NCBI RefSeq assembly: GCF_029227915.1
Contig: NC_079886.1
Span: 6,572,001-6,636,000 of the forward strand
DNA from: Hydractinia symbiolongicarpus
Taxonomy: Eukaryota > Cnidaria > Hydrozoa > Anthoathecata > Hydractiniidae
Direction of reading: 5' to 3'
DNA: 64,000 bases
Made by a program: the position numbers and the translations under genes. The notes below the pieces were generated by a model. That model was given only the letters and a program-made list of their open reading frames with translations. It had not been told where the DNA came from and ran no database searches. This document shows, in pieces, positions 33,406 through 47,042 of this stretch (position 1 is its first letter; each line of letters begins with the position of its first letter).

Positions 33406-36400
33406 ATGTACACTGGTTTTAACACCTATCTTGGTTATGAAGATAAATCTTTATTAGAAGTAAGAAAATCTTCATGTTTTCTTTATGAACTCAATCTAAA
33501 GCAAAGTAGCATTCCATGATCAAATCCAAAAGTTTTTAGGTAATCAGGAATTCCATAATTACATGCATGCAAAGTATAAAAAAGAAGGAGCATTGATATT
33601 TTTATTTAGTTTACTTAAAATATATGCAAAGTGCTGTATTTCTTTATTTTTATCATGATTTTGATGATGGTGAAGTATTTGAAATAACATTATTTTACAA
33701 TAATTTGGAGATAATCTGTCAAAAATAAAACCCAAAGCATAAAAAACGACGTTGTAATGAAAAAAGGCTCCACCTTCCCTGTATCAAAAGTTGAAAACTA
33801 GTTTTACTTGTTGTCAAAAGAAAGATTTGTTGTAGCATATTGATAAGGTTCTAAATTTCTATACCTTATATTTCCATATTTTCAGCATCAAAACGAATTT
33901 GGTATTTTCTTGATTACTGTGTTTATTAGAGGATGGCATTTATTGAAACAAGGACATGAGTAGAAAAAAATTCTTTGATTAAAATAAGACGTAAAAATAT
34001 GTAATGATTTTGTCCCTAAATTTTAATGCTATTGTCTTCTTGAGTGTCATTACTAGCTGTGGAAATTTCATCATCATTCATTATCATCATCATCATTCTT
34101 GGCTTAACGTCTGTTTTCCATGCTAGCATGGGTTGGACGGGGTATATTAATGACCTTCCAATCTGATCTAGACTGTGTTAGATCTAAACTCAACTTCCTC
34201 TGTATCAAGTCTATCCTTATAACCTCCTGCCAAGTCTTTCTCGGTCTGCCTCTGGGCTTTGCACCAGGAACTATCAAGTCTCTACACTTTCTTACCTTAT
34301 GAAGACAGACAAACACATTTGAATTTTATAAATTGTTAGCTGTCTACTCAATGTTTTTTGTTGATGACTTTATCAACCAATTGGTTTTAAAACAGGTTAG
34401 TTGGTCCAGCTTTAGGAAATTGGACCAATGTTATAGTCACAAGTGCAATGCAATGACCTATTTCAATTATTTTAACCACAGTGTATGCATCAAATTAATT
34501 TTCATTTTCATTCTGTAGATTTATGTGTTTACAGTGTGGCATTATTTTTATATGTTCTTAGCATGAATTTGTTGTCTTGTCAAGCAAGAAGATAGATGGA
34601 AATTTCATACTGCATCATTTTATTTCACAATATCTGAAAAGTACGTAGATTACTATTTTGTTTTTCAATTCTACAGTTATTTGTTTTACTCCTTCTAAAT
34701 TTTACAGACTTTTTGATGCAACAATATTTTCTTGTGTGTGCCTGAAAAATGTTAATTATGGCAGTGCAGTCAAATCTGCCCACCTGCCGAGTTACCGAGA
34801 TTCATATTAAATGTAATGGTCTCAACGTCAAGGATTATGAATCTCTTCAAAATTCTACCCAGAAATGGTTTTGCTGTAAATGTAATAATGAAATTCTCCC
34901 CTTTGGCATAAAAGCTCCCCCTCTAGTCTACGAAGTCACTTTCTTCCCTTGAAATCAAAACATTTCTTACAAAGCTTAATACTCTTAAAATCAATGACAT
35001 CCCTGAAATCATGGGTGGTGTCAACTGCAAATATTATGATCCAAATGAATTCACTGACCTTCAAGTTACTTCTCATAAATTCTCCCTTTTCCATATGAAT
35101 ATTGCATCTCTGTCAAAACATCTTGATGAATTGAAGGTTCTATTACAACAACTTGGGCATGACTTCAGTATTATTGGTATCACTGAAACTAAATTCCAGA
35201 TTAATGTCCCTCCTATTAATTGTGATCTACCTGGTTACTCCTTCACACACACGCCTACTGAAGGTGAAAAAGGTGGTGCTCTGTTGTATGTTTCTAATCA
35301 CTTGCAATTTATTGAACGTCTTGATCTTGATACACTTGCATACAAAAGCAGTGAACTTGAATCTAAATTCATTGAAATTATACAGGCTAAAGATAAAAAC
35401 ATGATTGTAGGATGCATTTATAGACACCCCTCAATGTCTGTTGATGAGTTCAACAACCAATTTTTAATGCCCCTTCTTGAGAAAGCGTCTTCTGAAAATA
35501 AGCCAATCTTTCTCCTTGGTGATTTTAATATTGACCTTCTAATGTCTGAATCGGTTAAAGAAGTTTCTGATTATATTAATATTACCTCCCAGTTTAATTT
35601 AATGCCTCATATAAATTTGCCCACAAGTGTCACTGAATCTACCAGCACAATTATAGATAATATTTATTTTAACTCTGCCAAGTGGGATACTTTGTCTGGT
35701 AATATTATTAATTCAATATCTGATCATTTCCCCCAGTTCTTGGTGTTAAAGATTTGTCTGCTGTCAATCCAGCTCATGTATCTAATGATATTTATGCTCG
35801 TAACTGGAAAAAATTCAGTCATGATGCCTTTCGCACTGAACTACAATATACGGATTGGGATGCTATACTTCAACCAAGCACAGATGATCCCAATGTATCG
35901 TTTGATAATTTTTACAACAGTTTCAACAGTCTTTTGGATAAATACGCTCCATTAAAAACGACATGTAATAAAAGTAGAAAAAAATCCAATCCTTGGATTA
36001 CTAATGGTATCCTTACCTCTATTACTAAAAGAGACCTTCTTCATAAACGTTTTTTAAGAGAAAAAGATCCATATTTTAAGTCTCTCTTGTTAGAGCGTTT
36101 TAAAAAGTACCGCAATAAAATTGTAACTCTGTGTAGATTGAGCAAGAGTAATTTTTTCAATAAATATTTTAGTAATAACCAAAAAAATATTGGCAACATT
36201 TGGAAAGGTGTTAAAAATATAATTTCTGTTCGTTCTTCTGCTTCTGCTTCTCCAACCTGTATGAACATTGATAACTTACTTGTCACTGATCCAGTGACAA
36301 TTGCTAGCTCTTTTAATAATTACTTTTCATCAATTGCTGACAATATAAGAATGGGCATCCCATTCACATCAAAACATTTCTCTTCCTTCTTAAAAGATTC

Positions 36401-39400
36401 TGTTCCTAATTCAATGTTTCTTTCACCAACTGATGATATTGAAGTTCTCCATTGTATTTCTTCCTTGGACCTTGGTAAATCTTTTGGGCCATTTAGCATT
36501 CCTGCCCAAATTTTTTCTACTGTTAAAACTGAATTATCCGTTCCACTCTCTAAACTTATAAATTTGTCTTTTACTTCAGGCATTTTTCCTTCTAATTTAA
36601 AAACTGCCAGGGTTATCCCTATTCATAAAAAAGGATCCAAATTAGAACTTACAAATTATCGACCTATATCCTTACTTTCAAACATTTATAAGATATTTGA
36701 AAAACTTATATATAAACGGGTGTATGGGTTTCTTGAAGCTAACAATGTCCTGTATAAGCACCAATTTGGTTTCAGAAAAAATTACTCAACCTGTCAATCA
36801 CTAATGAATATCTCTCAAAAAATTATGGATGCTCTTGATAAAGGAAATTATGCATGTGGAGTGTTTATTGATCTCCAGAAGGCTTTTGATACTGTTGATC
36901 ATGAAATTCTGCTTACAAAGCTTCATCATTATGGAATTCGAGGTAATGCTCTCTCTTTATTTAGGTCCTACTTAATAGGTCGTCAACAATTTGTGTCTTT
37001 AAATGGAGCTAGATCCGCAAATAATCTTACCAGACATGGTGTCCCTCAAGGCTCTGTTTTAGGACCATTTTTATTTTTAATTTATATAAACGACTTGAAT
37101 TGTGCAATTAACTATTCTATGGTACACCACTTTGCTGATGATACAAACCTCCTGCATTTCAGTGACTCTGTGAAACAACTGGCCAAACAAATGAATTTAG
37201 ACCCCAAGCTTCTCTGCAAGACAGAATACATTATATTTAAACATGCACATAAACCTCTTAATTATGATTTTAGGCTTCTCATCAATGGTAAAAGGCTTAT
37301 GCCTAGTGATTCTATTAAATATCTTGGTGTTCTATTAGATTCTGATTTAAGCTGGAAGACTCAGATCAATAATACTGTTGCCAAGCTAAAGAGGGCTAAA
37401 GGAGCTTTAGCTAAACTTCGTCATTTTGTGCCTCAAAATGTCCTTATCCTAGTCTACTATGCCATTTTTCATTCGCACCTGCAATATTGTAATCAAATTT
37501 GGGGTCAACCAAATAGTCTTGATGTTAATCGTATTTCTGTTTTACAAAATTTTGCTATCAGACTAATGACTTTTGAATCTCGAAGAGCATCATCTAGTAT
37601 CATCTATGGCAACCTGGAAATCCTCAAATTCAATGATATTGTCCAGTGTCAGAACATTCTGTTTTTGCATAAGCTCTTTCATGATAAAATGCCTGCCACT
37701 ATCCAGAATACTTTTGCGGTTGACTTCAACCATGCCCAGAGCACTCGTGCAGAAAAGGGTGGGATGATCAATCTCCCTACTGTCAATACCGTTTGTTTTG
37801 GTAAAAATTCTATTAGATTTAACACCATTAAATCCTGGAATAAGATACAGACATCAATGACTAAAAAATTTGTTTCCATAGATTACTTTGGTCTGAAAAG
37901 TGATCTAAAGAAGTATTTTATTGCCTCTTATTAATTTGTAACAAATTTTCCCTTTGTTCTCACACGGTTCATTTATCTGGTGATTATATATGTTTGTGCC
38001 GTCTTGTGTGTCCTGTGCCGTCTATTGTACTCGTCCAAGGGTGGCCTTATCCTCGTCTTAGCTTCTGCTATTAGGTAAGGTCTCCCTTCAAAAATAGTTT
38101 GTTTGTTTTTTCTCTTCGTATTAAAATTTATTTAATTATTTGAACTGTACAGCTATTTTTGATTAATAAAATTATCTTATCTTATCTTATCTTACCTCTA
38201 AAATACAGTCACCTCTTTACCATGGTCACTATTGATGGATTTTTAGTACAATGCTACTGTATAAGGCAGCCTCAATGCACCATGTTTTCCCAACTAATGT
38301 TTGCATAAAGGTATTTAACCACCGTATTTAACTTTTTACAAACAATTTTAAATGATTGTGTTCATACTAAATTTAAATTTCCAAAGTTGATACACACTTA
38401 TCATATGGAAATTGGTTGATTTACTGGTAGGAAAGTTATCTCAATGTACTGAAATAGATAGTGAACCTATTAACATCTTAGAACACTGACCTAATTGTTT
38501 TCGGACTTGTGCATTAAAGTCCTTAGCCTTTGTTGTCGTTGGCCGGAATGTTTTAAAATCAGAAGTTACGAGAGCTCTGTGATGTCAGGAAGACATAAAC
38601 ATGGGAGCCTGAAGATGCAATTATGACATCCTGTTGGCATTATGACATATTTACATTAACATACATTTGTAAGGTTAAAAATCGAGATAAAGCAGTTTAG
38701 TCTAAATTTAAATCAGTCTGAACGTGTGGGTGGATAACCCACATTTAACTTTTAATTTGTCATAAATGTGAAACATTCGTAGAATGTAGAAAGAAGGTAT
38801 GATAGGATTTCAAAAAATTTTATTTTAGATGATGCACACATTGTATTGTTTGGATTTTCTCAAATTTTAACACATTACTCCAGTGCATGCCATAAACTAG
38901 TAAGTATCAACATCCCAAACGATAGAGGATACCGTAGAGAACATTTGTTTTCCGTAAATTATGTTTACAATTTGCATTATTTATCAGCTAAATCCAAACT
39001 TGCCTGGTTTTTGTTGTAGATTTCCTAAAGTTGTGGTTATACCTGTGCAATTTGTATAAGGAGTTGTTTCTTTTTCATAGAAAACACTAAAAATGTGTAA
39101 TGTAAATATCTAATAGCTGTGTAGATACACATCCATGTCTTATTATAAATAATGCACATTAAACAGCGAAGATATGAAATATGAAATTATAGTTACAATT
39201 AAGCAATGTACTTCGCTATCGCGCATTGCTAAAATGGCCTATATTTTGTGAGTACTTCATCTTTATTAAGTTTGTCATTAGCATGATAAATATTCATTCA
39301 ATGAAATGGTTTTTGTGAAATAATATGTGAAAGCGTTGTTTGAAAATTCAGAGAGAAAAACAATTCTTCAAACAGAGCAGTATGTTAAATCATGTGTTGA

Positions 39401-41811
39401 GGAGTGTTTATAATTTTAATTTTGCGTTTCTTGTGACAATATAAAACTTTAAACTAACAATTATCGATTGCTGAATCTATTTGTATTTTTTTCCTTTATT
39501 TGACTGCTTAACTTTGGAATTTAATATGTTGAGAGTTACAAAATAGTTTTGCTTCAGTAAGTTGTTTTGAACTTTTTATTGAGTGTTTCATGCCACCTCT
39601 TTCCAGGGAATTTTTATCATTTAAGCTACTCAATGGATTTTTTTCTGGATGAATAAATGAAGCAAACAAACACAACACTCTTTTGTTTTTTTTTTTGTTA
39701 AAATTAAACACCACCACTTCACTGTTATAAGAAGTTTTTCAATATTTTTTAATATTTTGCACTCCATATACTTGAGACTTACGAATTGCTTTATAAATCG
39801 GAAATAAGATGGTATATTTTATTCCTCTTTCCTAACCAATCTCATTCAAGATATTTTTTATGCTAATAATAAGCCATAATAAAATTTGCCTATAAAGCTT
39901 ATTAAAGAGAGTCCTTATTATTTTAGGGTGTTAATATTTCAACGGCTCGTGATAATAACCAATTTGTTTATGTTGACATTCTGCAGCTGATGCAAGATGG
40001 ATTTTTATGTGAAAATCCATCCAAAGATGTCATATTTTCTAATTTGAAGTAAGTTTTTAAATATTTCTGTATAACGTTGCCCAGTTCTTTTAATGCTGAA
40101 TTGTATCTGACTGTTTCTTTTTTAAAGAGAAGTAAAGAGGGTGTTCATAACAAGAAGATATATATAGCATCTTACTCATCTTTACAAAATCTGTTTTACA
40201 TTCTAAAAAAGCAGCATTTTCATAAGGTTTTTATTAACATCAAAAACAAATAATGCTAATTAAACTAATGAGTTAAGCTGAAAAAATTGTAAAGGAATCT
40301 TTTGATACCTCCGTAAAAGTTAGAAGTGGATTTATTACCATAATTTCAGATTGTAACCACCACAGCCTTTTTCATAAGATTTTTTAAGTAGTAAGTCCTT
40401 TAGTTTTAGGTTGGGCTGAACCTACTTGAAATCTAAATTTGCCCAAGCAATTTATTCAAATTAAAAACAAAATATTTAATAATCATTATCATCTGACTAC
40501 AGTAAAAGAGCTTTTTCAGTTGGAAATTCAATGTTTACATCAATTTTTTGATATAAACTAGGTAGTAAAATAAACTTTTAAGTCTTAGGTATTTGTAGGC
40601 TGTGCCCGACTTAATAAAAGTTCATCCTTGACTTATCTCTGTAAGGCTGCTGAACTAAGACATGTGGCACAAGTTCCTTTTAATTTAAATGACATGCAGT
40701 AGACAAATAAAACAAAAAATTCTCAAATATTTTTCAAGCGTTTTGGTTAACTTGGCACAATTTCTAAAACACACTCTAAAAAGTCTCTGAAAATTTAGCA
40801 AAATCATGATCAAAAATTAGTCTTGGAAGTTACCATTTGTTCAATACTTATCAGTTTATATACTTTCATTTTTTAGTTCCTCGACCTTTTCATTAAAAAA
40901 AATCTACAAGATGATACAAGCCAAAATTCCTGCAGATAAGCCCACACTTGTTTTGATTGATGACATCAGCATATTGGTGAACATTGGAGTTACCGTACAA
41001 GCTGTTTGTGATTTCATACATTACTGTAAAGTACTTAGCATGCAAAAGGTATGCTGAATTTTTTTTTGTTTGTTGTTGTGGTTAAAAAGTTATTTAGTTT
41101 AATTTTATAAGTGCTGAAATTAAGGCTCGTTAGATTTCCGACGCATTTAAACATCTAATATATTTTGCAGTTCCATGGAAAGTTTTTGAGTAATATTTAT
41201 GTTTAGAATGCAAGTTTTATCATCTCAACTCAGCATAATGAGGATGATGTGGAATACACAGCCATACTATCACAGTTGAAAAGTTATGCAACATTACAGA
41301 TTCATGCTAAAGCCCTTGCAACTGGATACAGTCGAGATCTTTCTGGAGAGGTTCGATGGCGCTTCATTTTTCTCAACGTAAAATCGAAACAATAAAAATT
41401 GAAGGTCCTACTTGCTGTGATCTACTAAACAAGGCATTCCTTACAGATTTTCTGAACTAATTGGGACGAGTGCTAAAACTGCAAGGTTTTCTTGTCTCCA
41501 TTTAGATCGTCGGATGTGACGACTTATACATTTTTCTACTTGTCAACTGGATTTGGTAACCTGTTGTTCTTAACTTATGCTTAATTCTCACAGCAAAGAA
41601 AGAATTACCCTTATCAAGATTCATTTTCAAATCTATATGTTTGAGACACTGTTAATTTTCTAATTTTTATTTCATATTTTTAACTTCTTTTCTTTAGTTG
41701 AACATTGTGAAACATTCTGAAAATTCACCCTCTGCGAGACGTCTTCATTTTAAGTTGTATGACAAAGATGCAAAGTTTTTTGCGCCAGGCATGTCATCAG
41801 CTGTTCTCTAA
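33406..41811 (+). CDS. ELP6: Elongator complex subunit ELP6
   Basis: Seven coding exons: 33406-33459, 34562-34640, 38829-38899, 39927-40048, 40877-41048, 41207-41350 and 41698-41811. All junctions have GT-AG sites and matching phases, giving 251 residues (human 266). ELP6 is a RecA-fold subunit lacking ATPase motifs; with ELP4 and ELP5 it forms the ring of Elongator, which modifies wobble uridines of tRNAs. Recognisable parts are KIDGNFILHHFISQYLK (near residue 30), LFGFSQILTHYSSACHKLGV, TLVLIDDISILVNIGV, ALATGYSRDLSGE, and the end FFAPGMSSAVL. The first exon is short (18 codons) and starts 25 nt after a CCCTTTTTAG acceptor. Introns 1 and 2 contain LINE copies; the one in intron 2 is 3.4 kb long on the sense strand. 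The identification is by motif order and has not been searched. Confidence 0.9.
34088..34300 (-). pseudogene. 3' fragment of the zinc-finger LINE family
   Basis: It matches the end of the minus-strand LINE at 20833-21697 almost base for base: VRKCRDLIVPG, GRPRKTWQ, the conserved 3' tail and an ATG microsatellite (34070-34099). Only the last 70 codons remain. It lies antisense in ELP6 intron 1. Confidence 0.9.
34760..38200 (+). pseudogene. CR1-like LINE inserted in ELP6 intron 2
   Basis: A 5'-truncated element in three parts. First, the end of a PHD-type zinc finger (IKCNGL, then WFCCKCNNE; to about 34950). Second, an endonuclease at 35011-35750 with TETKF, GCIYRHP, LLGDFNIDL and SDHFP. Third, a reverse transcriptase at 35755-37934 with YRPISLLSNIYKIFEKL, QFGFRKNYST, FIDLQKAFDTVDH, GVPQGSVLGPFLF and HFADDTNLL. 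The endonuclease and RT frames are split by a one-base deletion near 35748. About 15 codons after FADD are missing (MNLDPKLLCKTEY), so the copy is dead. It ends in a TTATC microsatellite rather than poly(A), as in CR1/L2 elements. Confidence 0.93.
38172..38195. repeat. TTATC microsatellite tail of the LINE
   Basis: About five tandem copies of a 5-bp unit directly follow the LINE 3' region, marking its 3' end. Confidence 0.85.
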
Positions 41812-42069
41812 CAGGTATGCAGTTATTTGGTTTTTTAATGTTGTTATGTGTATGTGTTAAGGTTAAAGAACCTTCCAATGTTTTTTTTTTTATTTTGTCA
41901 TTTTATAAAGTCGCAATTTTGCAATCGTTTTTTCAAATACTGATGGAATTACTATTAAAAAAAATGATTTTTTAAAAAAAATAACAGGGAAATAAGAAGT
42001 AAACCATATGTTTTATTTAACGTCAACAGCAACATTTTTCATGTTACATATACCAGATATATAAGTTTC

Positions 42070-45000
42070 TTAAGGTGTGTGTCTGCCTTTTCCTTTGCTT
42101 TTAAATCCGTTATTGCCTTTGAACTTTCTATTGCCACTTCCATGTCCGTTCGATTTGATTTCACAATGCTTCCCTTCATATTGATTTGTGCATGAGCAGT
42201 GGTATTCACCAGTCATATCATGGCATGTACCACCATTTTGACATGGGTTTACTTCACAGTCATTAATGTCAGTGTGACAATGAGCTCCAGTAAAACCAGC
42301 CTGACATACACATTTATATGAATTAATTGAATCCATACAGTAACCATGACCACAGCTCACACCAAGACAGTCATCTAAAAACAGATACATGATTTCAACT
42401 TCAGAATATAATTGAAAGATAATATAGTAAGCATGGGTAAAGTAAAAAATGTTGAAGAAACAAATAAAACAATCAAAGATCATTTTTTTTTGTTGTCAAT
42501 ACAGCATACACTGTTGTTTCTGATACTGTAACTAAAAACGAACCTATGTTTACGTCACAAAGTCTTCCTCCAAATCCTGGATCACATTTGCATCTGAAAC
42601 CAATAGAAGATTGCACGCAAATTGCATGTTCAGAGCATGGGAATGGCGAGCAGTAGTCAATACGTTTGTCGCATTGTTTTCCTGTCCAACCATTTTGACA
42701 TGTGCATTTGAAGTCATTTGCTAAGTCTTGACATTTGCCACCATTTGTGCAGGGATTACTTGAGCAATCGTCAATATTTATCTACAAAAGAAAAAAAAAA
42801 TGGCCCTTTATTTGTGAAGTATTTGTCGTATGAATATGAAATATGCATTGTTGTAATGTTTAGTGAAAAATAAATGTATACCTCACAAAGTTTTCCTTCG
42901 TAACCAGGATCGCATTTGCACCTGAAACCAACAGATGAAGAAATGCAAATTGAGTGTTCTGAACATGGAAATGGCGAGCAATGATTGATAATTTTTTCAC
43001 AATGTCTCCCTGTCCAACCTGATCTGCACGTGCATTTAAAATCGTTAAGTAAATCTACACAGTCTCCGTTTTTGCATGGTGAACTCAAACATTTATTGAT
43101 CTTTACCTTTAAAAAATGGATGAATTAACTAAATGTTTATATTTATGCTCTCATAGTTTAAAGATGCATTTTGCTGCAACAGCATTCTCATTTTTATTAA
43201 TGTTTTTGTTACCGAACCATACCTTACAAAGTTTTCCTTCATACCCAGGATCACATTTGCACCTGAATCCGGCAGATGAAGAAATGCAAATTGAGTGTTC
43301 AGAACATGGAAATGGTGAACAATGGTCGATAATTTTGTCGCAATGTCTCCCTGTCCAACCAGTCCTGCAGGTGCATTGGAAATCGTTAAGTAACTCTTCA
43401 CAGTCTCCGTTTTTGCATGGTGAACTCAAACATTTATTAATCCTTACCTTTAAAAAACAATCGATATTAAGAAATTAATATATGTATAATTTTTTATGGT
43501 TTAAACATTGTATTCTTGCTTTTACTATTTATTATTTTAATGTGGAGTGTAAAGGTGGTGCAAATGTTTCATATTGGTTATCAATAGTCAATTAAAAACT
43601 TACATCGCATGTTACTCCTGTATAACCAGGTATGCAAGTGCATATAAACCCGTGTACAAGATCAGTGCACAGCCCTTTGTTTTTACATGGTGATGACGCA
43701 CAATCATTTATGCTTGTGTCGCATAGAGCACCAGTAAATCCAGGATGACACATGCATGCAAAATCATTTATTTTGTCGATACATGTCGCACCATTTAAAC
43801 AAGGAGAACTGTTGCACTCGTTGATGTTGACATCACATGTTTGTCCAGTGAAACCCGGTAGGCAAGCACACTTGAATCCATTCACTAGGTCTGTACAAGG
43901 TGCTTTATTTTGACATGGACTTGGCTTACATTCGTCAATGTCTATTTCACAAAGCTTTCCAGTATAACCAGGTTGACATTTGCAGGAGAAATCATTTATT
44001 TTGTCCATACATGTTGCACCATTTAAACAAGGAGAACTGTTGCACTCGTTGATGTTGACATCACATGTTTGTCCAGTGAAACCCGGTAGGCAAGCACACT
44101 TGAATCCATTCACTAGGTCTGTACAAGGTGCTTTATTTTGACATGGACTTGGCTTACATTCGTCAATGTCTGTTTCACAAAGCTTTCCAGTATAACCAGG
44201 TTGACATTTACAGGAGAAATCATTTATTTTGTCCATACATGTCGCACCATTTAAACAAGGAGAACTGTTGCACTCGTTGATGTTGACATCACATGTTTGT
44301 CCAGTGAAACCCGGTAGGCAAGCACACTTGAATCCATTCACTAGGTCTGTACAAGGTGCTTTATTTTGACATGGACTTGGCTTACATTCGTCAATGTCTA
44401 TTTCACAAAGCTTTCCAGTATAACCAGGTTGACATTTACAGGAGAAATCATTTATTTTGTCCATACATGTCGCACCATTTAAACAAGGAGAACTGTTGCA
44501 CTCGTTGATGTTGACATCACATGTTTGTCCAGTGAAACCCGGTAGGCAAGCACACTTGAATCCATTCACTAGGTCTGTACAAGGTGCTTTATTTTGACAT
44601 GGACTTGGCTTACATTCGTCAATGTCTGTTTCACAAAGCTTTCCAGTATAACCAGGTTGACATTTACAGGAGAAATCATTTATTTTGTCCATACATGTTG
44701 CACCATTTAAACAAGGAGAACTGTTGCACTCGTTGATGTTGACATCACATGTTTGTCCAGTGAAACCCGGTAGGCAAGCACACTTGAATCCATTCACTAG
44801 GTCTGTACAAGGTGCTTTATTTTGACATGGACTTGGCTTACATTCGTCAATGTCTGTTTCACAAAGCTTTCCAGTATAACCAGGTTGACATTTACAGGAG
44901 AAATCATTTATTTTGTCCATACATGTCGCACCATTTAAACAAGGAGAACCGCTGCATTCGTCAATGTTGATGTGGCAGTTTTTGCCTGTCCAGCCTGGTT

Positions 45001-47042
45001 GACATCGGCATTCATAGTCATTGTGCTTGTCAATGCATGTTGCTTGGTTTTTACATGGTGATGACAAACAGTCATCGATGCTAATATCACAGGTTTTGCC
45101 TTGCCATCCTGACTGACATATGCAGTCGAAATCGGCCAACTTGTCAACACATGTAGCTGAATTTTTGCACGGATTTGGCAAGCATTCGTTGATCTCTTTA
45201 CAACCTAAAAGCAGATTACATATTTTATCAGTAACCCTCTCAATATGACATCTGCAAAAGGGGCCTAAGGTAGTTTGACTTCCCATTTCAATTAACGTCT
45301 CAATTCAACTTTTCTGATCGAAATTGGAATTTTTGTCAACGTTTGTTACGTGTTTGTTGCTGTAACAAAGCGGCACTTACTTCGCTCTGTAATAGTTGTC
45401 GGGCTATTGCATAAAGCATTGTCTTTCCAATAGGAGTATTTTGATAAGGATGTATTCTCGAATCCAATACATCTTCCCTTGTTCAGACTGCTCTTGTATC
45501 TGTAATACCATTCGAAATCAAAAGCGGAATCTTTGTGTGTGCAAACATAGGACTTGGAGTAACAATCGCCCCACTCCTCTTTCTCCTGCACTTCTTCACA
45601 CAGCTGTTTCTTGTCTTTTTTGTTGTGCTTGATATGAATGTGGGGGTCGATCCCCCTATCGCGATGACATATATGAACGGTCTGAGGAGATTTATCGTAC
45701 TTTCCAGATTTGGATTGACAAATCTTTTGACATTTATAGCCAGGATTCGAAATGCTTGTCGAGAATTTATAATCGTCAGGCCATTTTAGTGTAACTAAAA
45801 GGAGAAGGAAATGTTTGGCAGTTCAAACTGCAACGTCGTATTAATATTAACAAGAAGGATAAAATCTATATTATAATACCCGTGTACGTCTGTATGTCTG
45901 AAACGCACCAAATGCGGTAAATAAAGGAAGGGCGAACCCGTGGATTACATAAGCATACGGTAGACTCGAAAAACTAAAAAAAATACTCAATGAGTTGTTG
46001 GGTTTGAGGGAAAACCTGCAATTCTCCTTGAATATCTTTCAAATGAAAATAATTTTTTAAGTAGCGGTTTTTACACTAGTGGTTGTTATAGCGGTAACAT
46101 TCCAATTTTCTTGGAGCCATATGGTGGTTATATCATATACTTGTGTTAGTACTACTTGAAAAATACCCTGCTAACTTGTGTTCAAATTAACCATAATTCA
46201 AACCGTGAGTGTACACGAAAACTAAAAGCTACTATTTCTTGTATGAATTGACCGATTTGCAAAAAAATTATTTGCGACTTTCCGTATTTGGCTTTGCTCT
46301 TGAAAATAATAATATTCTACCTTCTTGCATCTTGTATCCAATATTACAGCGACATTTCCCATCAACTGAACTGCATTCCGAATTGGCTCCACACTTAGGT
46401 CCTTTGCATTGTCGCATTTCTTTTAATTTCGGACACTTGTGTCCAGTCACTTGTATCTTGCGTGTACGTACTTGCTGTCCATAGTTGGAACAAAATGGCT
46501 TACATGTTGTCCAAGATGACCAGGCTTGAACGGAGAAATAAACAAGTCACTTACCACTGAAACATTCAAAACGAAGACTGTTGATAAAAAGTCTAGAGGA
46601 CTTGCCCAGTGATTATATTAGTTCATATTTTATACTAAATCTAATTTGAAACGTACCAGGAGGTTCCTGCAATATGATACATGGCGTGTGTAAAAAAAAG
46701 GAAAATAAATGATCCCAAAAACTTGATATAAAATTATGATATTGTAAGTAAAGATGCGGCTTAATAAAGCAATAATTGTGGTCACGCTGTGAAGCTGACG
46801 TTTCATGTTTACACAAAATTATATTGCCCATTGACATATGGTCAACTTTTGATGCTTTGTATGCTTATGTGAATACTTCTAGTTTTTATAATACAAGAAA
46901 CACAATTACCTGTGACGATACAATGTTTTGTTTTGCGGTGACTTCCAGAGGACGTAGATCGTTTAAAAGCCCATCCACAATTCACTTCACGCGCAATATA
47001 AAAAAATACAAAAAATAAAAAGTAAACGCTAAATTTCTTCAT
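42070..47042 (-). CDS. Secreted TSP1 plus multi-EGF protein
   Basis: Eight coding exons (47042-46910, 46524-46321, 45794-45381, 45204-43604, 43447-43223, 43106-42882, 42781-42544, 42374-42070), all with GT-AG sites and matching phases, encode 1114 residues. A signal peptide (about 1-22) is followed by one thrombospondin type-1 repeat (WSSWTTC...C, about 46-84). A Cys-containing region that I do not recognise comes next (about 114-250), then about 22 EGF modules in tandem, many with DIDEC/NINEC starts typical of calcium-binding EGF, and a basic Gly/Lys-rich tail. There is no membrane segment, so it is probably an extracellular-matrix protein of fibropellin-like layout. The 1.6-kb exon 4 holds 14 EGFs; exons 5-8 hold two each. 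Exons 5 and 6 are near-identical 225-bp duplicates. An acceptor-like TTTATAG ends 2 nt before the ATG. Confidence 0.9.
43791..44930 (-). repeat. 228-bp coding tandem array (five EGF pairs)
   Basis: The landmark CCATTTAAACAAGGAGAAC recurs at 43791, 44019, 44247, 44475, 44703 and 44931, exactly 228 bp apart. Each unit encodes two EGF modules (INECNSSPC and IDECKPSPC types). Units differ at only a few bases, for example Thr/Ile in CETDIDEC versus CEIDIDEC. Confidence 0.97.
45866..45965 (+). repeat. Copy of a dispersed Helitron-like repeat
   Basis: ATAATACCCGTGTACGTCTG and a later GGGCGAACCCGTGGATT match the element at 61867-61973 in the same order. It lies in intron 3 of the EGF gene. Confidence 0.5.

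Noticed and set aside
46650-46672. 10-nt microexon between the first two EGF-gene exons
   Set aside because: It would shift the frame; direct joining of 46910 to 46524 keeps the frame and the TSP1 start.
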